A stretch of DNA of 64,000 nt from Bradyrhizobium sp. BRP22 (GTDB lineage: Bacteria; Pseudomonadota; Alphaproteobacteria; Rhizobiales; Xanthobacteraceae), in the NCBI RefSeq assembly GCF_020194175.1, contig NZ_JADYVX010000007.1, forward strand, positions 124,001 through 188,000, given 5' to 3'. Below the pieces are notes generated by a model. It saw only the letters and a list, made by a program, of their open reading frames with translations, did not search any database and was not told where the DNA came from. Shown piece by piece: positions 44,613 to 51,887 of this stretch (the stretch's first letter is position 1; each line of letters starts with the position of its first letter). A program made the translations under genes and the position numbers.

Positions 44613-44631
44613 TCCAGCCCGGGGAGCCAAT
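44613..44631. other. attR core (19-bp direct repeat)
   Basis: Exact copy of the last 17 nt of tRNA-Asn plus two flanking bases (TCCAGCCCGGGGAGCCAAT). Only the tRNA tail is duplicated here, so this is not a second tRNA gene. It marks the right end of the element. Confidence 0.88.
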
Positions 44632-44844
44632 TTCCAAATTGAATCAAAAAATTAGAGTGCATTCTTGAGGTCGTTGCTTTGGCTCTGCGCAAGCCGGATA
44701 CAGTCGAATCCGATCCGCCGCATCGATTTCAAGGTGCCGTGACGGGCGCGACTCCATCGCATTTGCGCGCGCCGTCGGGACAGCCGCCAAATCGACTCAT
44801 TCACGGTCGACCTTGTCGAGGCAGGCTCCTCGCGAGGTGATTCC

Positions 44845-45024
44845 ATGCCTGAGTTCGAAACCGAGGTACCGAGAACCACACCCTCGATCGTCCCGAGCGA
44901 TATCCCGACGATGAGCGACGATGAGTGCCTCCGGCGGCTGGCGCAAATCGTCGAGGAGCATGATTCTGCGCAGCTCGACGAGGCCGCGAGACTGATCGGC
45001 CGGCTTGCAGTCGCGATTGAATAG
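44845..45024 (+). CDS. Small hypothetical protein (59 aa)
   Basis: Starts MPEFETEVPRTTPSIVPSD with GAGGTGA 5 nt upstream and ends AARLIGRLAVAIE. The N-terminal half is Pro/Thr-rich. The C-terminal half (DDECLRRLAQIVEEHDSAQLDEAA) is an acidic amphipathic helix. Codon use is native high-GC. It lies just outside the right end of the element, on host DNA. No domain recognised. Confidence 0.5.
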   Translation: MPEFETEVPRTTPSIVPSDIPTMSDDECLRRLAQIVEEHDSAQLDEAARLIGRLAVAIE

Positions 45025-45155
45025 GCGGCGTTCCCCTGCAGGAACCCGCGGCAGACACGTCCATCGGGCGTGTTGCGTTTTCATCCTGCTTGTTCCAAAA
45101 GACGGCGGTCTCACTTCCTTCGCGGCCGCGCCGCGCGACTTGCAGGTTTCAGTCC

Positions 45156-45821
45156 ATGTCCGGTTTCTCGACTGCGCGCCAGAAAATGGTCGATGGCCAG
45201 GTGCGCACCAGTGACGTCACCGACGCGCACATCCTCGATGCAATGCTCGCCGTCCCGCGCGAGGCCTTCGTTCCCGACAGCAAGCGCGCGCTCGCCTATC
45301 TCGATCTCGACCTCGATGTCAGCGAGGGCGGGGGACCGAAGCGCTATCTGATTAAACCCGCCGTGCTGGCCAAGATGCTCCAGGCGGCCGAGATCAGCTC
45401 CACCGACCGCGTTCTGATCGTTGGCTGCGCCACCGGTTATGCGGCTGCTGTGGTTGCACGCTTCGCCGGGGAGGTGTTTGCCACCGAAAGCGCCCCGGCG
45501 CTCGCCGACCGGGCGAGGGCCGCGCTCGCGGCGGTTGGCGCCTCGAATATCACGCTGACCGTTGCGCCGACGGCCAAGGGCGATGCCGCGAGTGCGCCGT
45601 TCGACGTCATTGTCCTCAATGGCGCCACCGAAATCGTGCCCCAGGAACTCTGCGAGCAGCTCCGCGAGGACGGGCGGCTGGTCGGCGTGTTTGCCCTGTC
45701 GCAGCCGCAACGCGCCGCCATCGTGACACATACCCATGGGGATTTCGGACATCGGCCGCTGTTCGATGCGACGGCGCCCGTCCTGCCGGGCCTGGAGCGC
45801 CTGCCGGCCTTCGTGTTCTAG
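45156..45821 (+). CDS. Protein-L-isoaspartate O-methyltransferase family protein
   Basis: A 221-aa class I SAM-dependent methyltransferase. Pcm repairs isoaspartyl residues in damaged proteins. It has the N-terminal PCMT region ARQKMVDGQVRTSDVTDAHILDAM and PREAFVP, the SAM motif I VLIVGCATGYAAAVVA and motif post-II PFDVIVLNGAT. The PCMT catalytic segment is short here, as in alphaproteobacterial relatives, so activity on isoaspartate is not certain. The longer frame to 45090 lacks an SD. It lies 335 bp upstream of tolC, a neighbour pair I have seen in Rhizobiales. Confidence 0.85.
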   Translation: MSGFSTARQKMVDGQVRTSDVTDAHILDAMLAVPREAFVPDSKRALAYLDLDLDVSEGGGPKRYLIKPAVLAKMLQAAEISSTDRVLIVGCATGYAAAVVARFAGEVFATESAPALADRARAALAAVGASNITLTVAPTAKGDAASAPFDVIVLNGATEIVPQELCEQLREDGRLVGVFALSQPQRAAIVTHTHGDFGHRPLFDATAPVLPGLERLPAFVF

Positions 45822-46128
45822 GGTCGACCGGCCACGCTGCCGGGCGAAAGCCGCATTCCGGGCGCTTCCTGCGAATAGGGATTCACATCAAGGGCAGGAT
45901 TCCCAGCGTGATTTGGCCGCGTAGGTCCCGATCGTGGCGGCCCGGTGGCGATTCCAGGCGTTAAAATCCCGTTCTGAATCAGAAGTGTGGCCCGTTTGCC
46001 CCACGTGAAGAGTTTCCACCGGGTTCCGTTGCGAGGTAGTTCCGTCCAGCCTAGCTGCGGAATAAGGTGAGGCGGGACTCACTTCGATCGAAGCGACGCC
46101 CGGTTCATGTTCTCGAGCCGGGTGGTAA
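45822..46128. other. Intergenic region upstream of tolC
   Basis: About 307 bp. It contains a short palindrome TTCTGA-a-TCAGAA (45972-45984), possibly a worn copy of the CGGTTCTGATT repeat, and a TAAAAT at about 45962. No gene is evident. It should carry the tolC promoter. Confidence 0.4.
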
Positions 46129-47532
46129 ATGGCAATGGATGGATTATTGGGGATGCGTGGGGTGAAGGTTGTCACCAGAGCCGCGGCAGCGGTCCTTTTG
46201 TTGGCTTGCGTAGGACCGACAGCGGCCCTGGCCGACACGATCGAGGCCGCGCTGGTACGTGCCTATCAGAGCAACCCACAGCTCAATGCACAGCGTGCCT
46301 TCGTGCGCAGCACTGACGAAAACGTGCCGCAGGCTTTGTCGGGCTACCGTCCGAGAGTGGCGATCACGGCGAGCGGCGGCTACCAGTATACCGATGCCAT
46401 CACGAGCGGGCAGGGCGCGCACGGGACGCAGATTCCGCGCGCCGTGGGCGCCACGATTTCGCAGACTCTGTTCAATGGATTTCAGACCGCCAACCGAACG
46501 CGGGCTGCGGAGAGTCAGGTCTCCGGCGCACGCGAAGCGCTGCGAAATATCGAACAGACGGTGCTGTTCAGCGCCGCCTCGATCTACATGGATTACTTGC
46601 GCGATGCGGCCATCGTCGAGGTTCAGCGCAGCAATACGCGCGTGCTCGAGCAGACGCTCAAGCAGACCCGCGACCGCTTCAATGTCGGCGAGGTGACGCG
46701 CACCGACGTTGCGCAATCGGAGGCTCAGCTCGCCGCCGGCCGCACGCAGCAGCTCACGGCCGAATCCAACCTGACCACGACGCGATCGAACTTTCGCCGC
46801 ATCATCGGCACTGAGCCGACAAATCTCGCGCCGGGCTCGCCGGTCGATCGTTTCCTGCCGCCGAGCCTCAATGCCGCCATCGAGCTCGCGCTGACGCAGA
46901 ATCCGAACGTGACCGCGGCGATGTTTGGCGTCGACGTCAATTTTCTCAACGTCAAGATCGCCGAGGGCGCGCTGTTCCCGAGCGTCACGCTCCAGGCCAC
47001 CGCGCAGCAGGCCTATGAGCAGTCGTTGATCATCCAGCGGCAGTTTCAAGCGTCTGCGCTGGCTCAAATCAACGTTCCGATCTATCAGGGCGGCGGCGAA
47101 TATTCGTTGATCCGCCAGAACAAGGAATCGTTGGCCCAGCAGCGACTCGTGCTCGAACAGACGCGTGATCAGGCCCGCGCCAATGTCGTCACGGCATGGG
47201 GGCAGTTGCTGGCCGGCAAGGCGCAGGTGTCTTCCGCTCAGGCGCAGGTGACGGCATCCGAGATCGCGCTCAACGGCGTGCGCGAGGAAGCCAAGGCCGG
47301 GCAGCGCACCACACTCGACGTGCTGAACGCGCAGCAGGCCCTGGTCAACGCCCGCAACGCGCTCGTCGTTGCGCAGCACGATCGTGTCGTCGCCTCCTAC
47401 AGCGTGCTGCAGGCGGTAGGGCGGCTGTCGCCTCAGGTGCTCAGCCTGCCGACCACAACCTACGATCCAAGCGTGCACTACCAGCAGGTGCGTGATAGCT
47501 GGGCCGGAGTTCGAACGCCCGACGGCCGTTGA
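46129..47532 (+). CDS. tolC: TolC family outer-membrane efflux/type I secretion channel
   Basis: A 467-aa outer-membrane channel protein used by type I secretion and multidrug efflux. The signal peptide (VVTRAAAAVLLLACVGPTAALA) is followed by DTIEAALVRAYQSNPQLNAQRA, the TolC N terminus. The two OEP halves are evident; the second contains GEYSLIRQNKESLAQQRLVLEQTRDQA, and TTLDVLNAQQALVNARNALV lies in the coiled-coil barrel. No lipobox is present, so unlike the NodT-type gene at 10208 it is not a lipoprotein. A strong terminator follows. It could serve export of the RTX protein at 51888. Confidence 0.93.
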   Translation: MAMDGLLGMRGVKVVTRAAAAVLLLACVGPTAALADTIEAALVRAYQSNPQLNAQRAFVRSTDENVPQALSGYRPRVAITASGGYQYTDAITSGQGAHGTQIPRAVGATISQTLFNGFQTANRTRAAESQVSGAREALRNIEQTVLFSAASIYMDYLRDAAIVEVQRSNTRVLEQTLKQTRDRFNVGEVTRTDVAQSEAQLAAGRTQQLTAESNLTTTRSNFRRIIGTEPTNLAPGSPVDRFLPPSLNAAIELALTQNPNVTAAMFGVDVNFLNVKIAEGALFPSVTLQATAQQAYEQSLIIQRQFQASALAQINVPIYQGGGEYSLIRQNKESLAQQRLVLEQTRDQARANVVTAWGQLLAGKAQVSSAQAQVTASEIALNGVREEAKAGQRTTLDVLNAQQALVNARNALVVAQHDRVVASYSVLQAVGRLSPQVLSLPTTTYDPSVHYQQVRDSWAGVRTPDGR

Positions 47533-47934
47533 TCGTCGCTCCCGCGTCATTGTGCTCTGAACAATGAATTGGGCCCGCCAGCCGCGGGCCCAATTTCATT
47601 TTCGAGCTCCCGTCTTTCCCGCGCGGCCGGCGAAGTGCATATGTCGCGCAGTGGTCATAAGGACGCCGCAAAACTTCAGGGCGCGCGTTGCTTGCAATCG
47701 ATTGTTGCCCTGACATACCGTTCCCATAGGCAACAGAACGATTCGCAACGCCTATTTGCGTCTATCGCTGTGGATCGGTTGCGGTGAGGGCAAACGGTCC
47801 GCGTGCGATGCACCGGTAACCGTTGATCTGGGGACAAGTCCGGACTCGAGCGATGAAAAATTCCGGCCGCTTCATCCGGAACCGCCGAATCTCGTGCGGC
47901 TTGGTGTAGGATAAATTTCGATGTGGAGTCGGAA
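47533..47934. other. Intergenic region between tolC and popZ
   Basis: About 400 bp. It starts with the tolC terminator (47567-47603). The remainder has no supported gene and presumably holds the popZ promoter. Confidence 0.45.
47567..47603 (+). terminator. Rho-independent terminator after tolC
   Basis: AATTGGGCCCGC-cagcc-GCGGGCCCAATT, a 12-bp perfect stem, followed by TTTCATTTTC. Confidence 0.85.
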
Positions 47935-48717
47935 ATGACGCAACCTGCAAAGGTCCAAGAGCCCTCGATGGAGGAGATTCTGGCGTCGATCCGTCGCATC
48001 ATCGCCGATGACGAGGCCAAACCTGCTTCCGCCGACAAGCCGGCAAACGAGCGGCCGGCAAACGACAAGCCAGCAAGTGTCGCGGCGCCGGAGAAACCGG
48101 CGGTCGCCGCCACGCCGGCTCCCAAGCCGGTGGTCAAGGACATGCCATCTCCGACTCCGGCAACGCAATCAGCGGCGGTGAAGCCGGCGGCAGCAGCGCC
48201 GAAGCCTGCGCCGGCGCCACCGGCCAAGACCAATAGTCAGGACGACATCGACGCCATGCTGGCGAGCCTGGACGAGGCGACGCAGGAAGCCGAAGTCAGG
48301 TCGCCGCAACCCGATGGCGACGTCTTCGAACTGACCGACGAAATGGCCTTGCCGGATCCTGCGCCGACGCCCAAGCCGCCACCGCCGACCTTTCAGAAGG
48401 TTGAACCGCAGGACGACATTGAATTCACGGAAGCCACCAAGCCGCCGCCGGCGCCTCCTCGGCAGCCGGCCTATGAGCCGGCGACCGAGAGTTCCTATGG
48501 TCAGCAGCCGATCCTGTCGCACTCGACCATGAATGCGGTCGAAAGCGCGTTCAATTCGCTCGCCAACACTGTGCTCAGCAACAATGCACGGACGCTGGAG
48601 GATCTGGTCAAGGAAATGCTGCGGCCGATGCTTAAATCCTGGCTGGACGACAACCTGCCGGGACTGGTCGAGCGGATCGTGAAAGCCGAGATCGAGCGGG
48701 TTTCCCGCGGGCGTTAG
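47935..48717 (+). CDS. popZ: PopZ-like polar organizing protein (DUF2497)
   Basis: A 260-aa protein with the PopZ plan. The N-terminal recruitment motif is EPSMEEILASIRRIIADDE. A long Pro/Ala/Lys-rich disordered region follows (about residues 25-190), then a C-terminal helical assembly domain with TLEDLVKEMLRPMLKSWLDDNLPGLVERIVKAEIERVSR. PopZ forms polar condensates that anchor centromeres in alphaproteobacteria. I start it at the ATG with GGAG 6 nt upstream. A GTG at 47923 is in frame. It lies upstream of valS, a conserved alphaproteobacterial pairing. Confidence 0.88.
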   Translation: MTQPAKVQEPSMEEILASIRRIIADDEAKPASADKPANERPANDKPASVAAPEKPAVAATPAPKPVVKDMPSPTPATQSAAVKPAAAAPKPAPAPPAKTNSQDDIDAMLASLDEATQEAEVRSPQPDGDVFELTDEMALPDPAPTPKPPPPTFQKVEPQDDIEFTEATKPPPAPPRQPAYEPATESSYGQQPILSHSTMNAVESAFNSLANTVLSNNARTLEDLVKEMLRPMLKSWLDDNLPGLVERIVKAEIERVSRGR

Positions 48718-48820
48718 CTGCGCAGGCTGCGCTCCCCCTCAATTCAGCCATCCCGAACGGGTGTTATGGCAGCTTGGACGCGCCGGTCCGGTTGACTCGG
48801 CGTGTTCGGGCGGCTTTCTA

Positions 48821-48856
48821 GAGCTTCGGTTCTGATTGAAATCAGAACCGAAGCTC
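48821..48856. repeat. Palindromic repeat (CGGTTCTGATT family), copy 2
   Basis: GAGCTTCGGTTCTGATT-ga-AATCAGAACCGAAGCTC, 17-bp perfect arms. It is followed by a TTTTGACGCGTTTTCTTC segment and a short TTCGCTCGAAAACGC, the form I recall as a Rhizobiales repeat. Lies between popZ and valS. Confidence 0.75.
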
Positions 48857-48952
48857 CAGGTTCTTGTTTTGACGCGTTTTCTTCACGCGAACCGGTGTCC
48901 ACTTCGCTCGAAAACGCTTCCAGTGCTCTCAAGCATCCCCATTTGTAGTGCC

Positions 48953-51835
48953 ATGATCGAGAAAAACTACCAGCCTGCCGATATCGAAAGCCGGATGTCC
49001 CGCGTCTGGGAGGAGAGCGAGGCCTTCAAGGCCGGTCGCCCCGAGCGGCGCGACGCCGCCCCGTTCACCATCGTGATCCCGCCGCCGAACGTGACGGGCT
49101 CGCTGCACATGGGACATGCGCTGAACAACACGCTGCAGGACGTCCTCTGCCGCTTCGAGCGCATGCGCGGGCGCGACGTGCTCTGGCAGCCGGGCACCGA
49201 CCATGCCGGCATCGCCACCCAGATGGTGGTCGAGCGGCAGTTGATGGAGCGGCAGGAGCCGGGTCGGCGCGACATGGGCCGCGCCAAATTCCTCGAGCGG
49301 GTCTGGCAATGGAAGGCCGAGAGCGGCGGCACCATCATCAACCAGCTCAAGCGACTAGGCGCCTCCTGCGACTGGTCGCGCGAGCGCTTCACGATGGACG
49401 AGGGCCTGTCACGCGCGGTCGTGAAGGTGTTCGTCGAGCTCCACCGCGAGGGGCTGATCTACAAGGACAAACGGCTGGTCAATTGGGACCCGAAACTGCT
49501 GACCGCGATCTCCGATCTCGAGGTGCAGCAGGTCGAGGTCAAGGGCCATCTCTGGTATCTGCGCTATCCAATCGAGGGCAGGGCATTCAGCCCTGACGAT
49601 CCCGCAAGCTTCATCGTGGTCGCGACCACCCGTCCCGAAACCATGCTCGGCGATACCGCGGTGGCCGTGCATCCGGACGACGAGCGCTACAGCGCGCTGG
49701 TCGGCAGCCACGTGATCCTGCCGCTGGTCGGCCGCAGGATTCCGATCGTCGCCGATGATTATTCGGATCCTGATAAAGGCTCCGGCGCGGTGAAGGTCAC
49801 GCCGGCGCATGACTTCAATGACTTCGAGATCGGCAAGCGCCACGGGCTGGCGCAGATCAGCGTGCTCGACCAGGAAGGCAGGCTCTCGCTTGTCGGCAAC
49901 GAGGACTATCTGCGCGATCTGCCCGAGGGCGCGCTGCAGTTCGCCGAGGAATTCCATGGCGTCGACCGCTTTGCCGCGCGAAAACGGATTGTCGCGCGAT
50001 TGGAGGATTTCGGCTTCCTCGAGAAGATCGAGCCGAACACGCATATGGTGCCGCATGGCGACCGCTCCGGGGTGGTGATCGAGCCGTTCCTCACCGACCA
50101 ATGGTATGTCGATGCCAAGACGCTGGCGCAGCCGGCGATCGCAGCGGTGCGCGCGGGCGAAACCAGCTTCGTGCCGAAGAACTGGGAAAAGACCTATTTC
50201 GAATGGATGGAGAACATCCAGCCCTGGTGCATCTCGCGCCAGCTCTGGTGGGGTCACCAGATCCCGGCGTGGTACGGGCCCGACGGCAAGGTCTTCGTCG
50301 CCGAGACCGAGGAGGAGGCCGTCGGCAACGCGCTCGGCTATTACGTCGAGCAGGAAGTCATTACGCCGGAGCAGGGCCACGACATGGCGGAGGATCCCGC
50401 CAAGCGCGAGGGCTTCATCACCCGTGATGAAGACGTGCTCGATACCTGGTTCTCGTCCGCGCTGTGGCCGTTCTCGACGCTCGGCTGGCCGGACGAGACG
50501 CCGGAGCTGCAGCGCCATTACCCGACCGATACGCTCGTCACCGGTTTCGACATCATCTTCTTCTGGGTCGCTCGGATGATGATGATGGGCCTTCACTTCA
50601 TGAAGGAGGTGCCGTTCTCGACTGTCTACATCCATGCGCTCGTCCGCGACGAGAAGGGCGCGAAGATGTCGAAGTCGAAAGGCAACGTCATCGATCCGCT
50701 GCATCTCATCGACGAATACGGCGCCGACGCGCTGCGTTTCACGCTGGCGGCGATGGCGGCGCAGGGACGCGATATCAAGCTCTCGACGCAGCGCGTCGAG
50801 GGCTACCGGAACTTCGCCACCAAGTTCTGGAACGCCTGCCGATTCGCCGAGATGAATGGCTGCGTGCTGCCTGACGGTTTCGAGCCGGCCCAGGCCAAGG
50901 AGACGCTCAATCGCTGGATCGCGCACGAGGCGTCCCGCGTCACGCGAGAGGTGACCGAAGGAATCGAAGCCTACCGCTTCAACGACGCGGCGAACGCGAT
51001 CTATCGCTTCGTCTGGAACGTCTATTGCGATTGGTATCTCGAACTCGCCAAGCCGGTGCTTTTGGGCGAGGAGGGCGCGGCGAAGGCCGAGACCCGCGCC
51101 ATGATCGCCTGGGCGCGCGACGAGATCCTGAAGCTGCTGCACCCGTTCATGCCCTTCATCACCGAGGAGCTCTGGGCGGTGACGGCCAGCCGCGACGGCC
51201 TGCTGGTGCTGGCGCCATGGCCACGCAAGGCGCACGCGCTGACGCCTGAGCAGATCGCCACGCTTTCGCTGGCAGGTCCGACCGACGCGCTCATTCCGCC
51301 CGTGATCGCTGCGTCCGAGGATGATGCCGAGGAGGACTTCAGCGATCCCCATGCGGAGGCCGAGATCGGCTGGGTGGTCGACCTCGTCACCGCGATCCGC
51401 TCGGTGCGCGCGGAGATGAACATTCCGCCGGCCACGCTGACGCCATTGGTGCTATCAGGCGTTTCGGACGAAACGAAACAGCGGGCGCAGCGCTGGAGCG
51501 ATGTCGTCAAACGGCTGGCCCGGCTCGCGGACATCTCCTTCGCCGATGCCGCCCCCGAAGGCGCGGTGCAGCTATTGGTGCGCGGAGAGGTCGCGGCGCT
51601 GCCGCTGAAGGGCGTGATTGATCTCGCCGCCGAGCGCGCCCGGCTGGAGAAGGAGCTCGCGAAAGCCGACGCCGACATCAAGCGCGTCGACGCCAAGCTG
51701 TCCAACGAGAAGTTCGTCGCCAACGCGCCGGAAGAGATCGTCGAGGAAGAAAAGGAAAAGCGCGAGGCGGCGCTGGAGCGCAAGGCAAAGATCCTCGAGG
51801 CGCTCGAGCGGCTGAAGAAGGCTTCTCAAGGGTAG
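48953..51835 (+). CDS. valS: Valyl-tRNA synthetase
   Basis: A 960-aa class I aminoacyl-tRNA synthetase that charges tRNA-Val. The HIGH box is HMGH (residues 52-55, after PPPNVTGSL) and the KMSKS box is at about 571-575. An editing CP1 domain is present (VATTRPETMLGDTAVAVHPDDERY), with an anticodon-binding domain (FVWNVYCDWYLELAKPVL) and a C-terminal coiled coil (AAERARLEKELAKADADIKRV...). I use the ATG at 48953; the frame is open further upstream through the repeat, but those residues look non-coding. Length matches the family. Confidence 0.97.
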   Translation: MIEKNYQPADIESRMSRVWEESEAFKAGRPERRDAAPFTIVIPPPNVTGSLHMGHALNNTLQDVLCRFERMRGRDVLWQPGTDHAGIATQMVVERQLMERQEPGRRDMGRAKFLERVWQWKAESGGTIINQLKRLGASCDWSRERFTMDEGLSRAVVKVFVELHREGLIYKDKRLVNWDPKLLTAISDLEVQQVEVKGHLWYLRYPIEGRAFSPDDPASFIVVATTRPETMLGDTAVAVHPDDERYSALVGSHVILPLVGRRIPIVADDYSDPDKGSGAVKVTPAHDFNDFEIGKRHGLAQISVLDQEGRLSLVGNEDYLRDLPEGALQFAEEFHGVDRFAARKRIVARLEDFGFLEKIEPNTHMVPHGDRSGVVIEPFLTDQWYVDAKTLAQPAIAAVRAGETSFVPKNWEKTYFEWMENIQPWCISRQLWWGHQIPAWYGPDGKVFVAETEEEAVGNALGYYVEQEVITPEQGHDMAEDPAKREGFITRDEDVLDTWFSSALWPFSTLGWPDETPELQRHYPTDTLVTGFDIIFFWVARMMMMGLHFMKEVPFSTVYIHALVRDEKGAKMSKSKGNVIDPLHLIDEYGADALRFTLAAMAAQGRDIKLSTQRVEGYRNFATKFWNACRFAEMNGCVLPDGFEPAQAKETLNRWIAHEASRVTREVTEGIEAYRFNDAANAIYRFVWNVYCDWYLELAKPVLLGEEGAAKAETRAMIAWARDEILKLLHPFMPFITEELWAVTASRDGLLVLAPWPRKAHALTPEQIATLSLAGPTDALIPPVIAASEDDAEEDFSDPHAEAEIGWVVDLVTAIRSVRAEMNIPPATLTPLVLSGVSDETKQRAQRWSDVVKRLARLADISFADAAPEGAVQLLVRGEVAALPLKGVIDLAAERARLEKELAKADADIKRVDAKLSNEKFVANAPEEIVEEEKEKREAALERKAKILEALERLKKASQG

Positions 51836-51887
51836 TGAACGGTCGGGTGGGCACGCTTCGCTTTGCCCACCCTTCTACCCGGCCTTT

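Larger units (their letters stand above)
32201..44631. mobile_element. Integrated element (about 12.4 kb) in tRNA-Asn, capsid-encoding satellite or reduced prophage
   Basis: Bounded by a 19-bp direct repeat, TCCAGCCCGGGGAGCCAAT, at 32201-32219 (3' end of tRNA-Asn) and 44613-44631. The integrase gene is next to the tRNA end. TGACAGTATCGA repeats lie just inside both ends. Gene content is integrase, excisionase-like protein, gpW-like connector, protease-capsid fusion, portal, unknown, primase/helicase-like ATPase, then a cargo block. No terminase, tail, lysis or clear repressor gene is present. The cargo half (41-44.6 kb) has visibly lower GC than its surroundings. Confidence 0.88.
44129..44844. 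other. Right end of the element and flank
   Basis: Holds the cargo promoter, a leftward terminator-like hairpin, the paired arm-site repeats and attR. After attR comes host sequence up to a 59-codon ORF at 44845. No protein-coding gene was supported within this stretch. Confidence 0.6.

Noticed and set aside
44613..44631. Apparent second tRNA-Asn fragment.
   Set aside because: Only the last 17 nt of the tRNA are present; it is the attR repeat, not a tRNA gene or pseudogene.
48836..48952. N-terminal extension of valyl-tRNA synthetase.
   Set aside because: The extra 39 codons come from the palindromic repeat; family members begin near MIEKNYQPADIE.
49409..51352. 647-codon minus-strand open frame inside valS.
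   Set aside because: Antisense shadow of a firmly identified gene.
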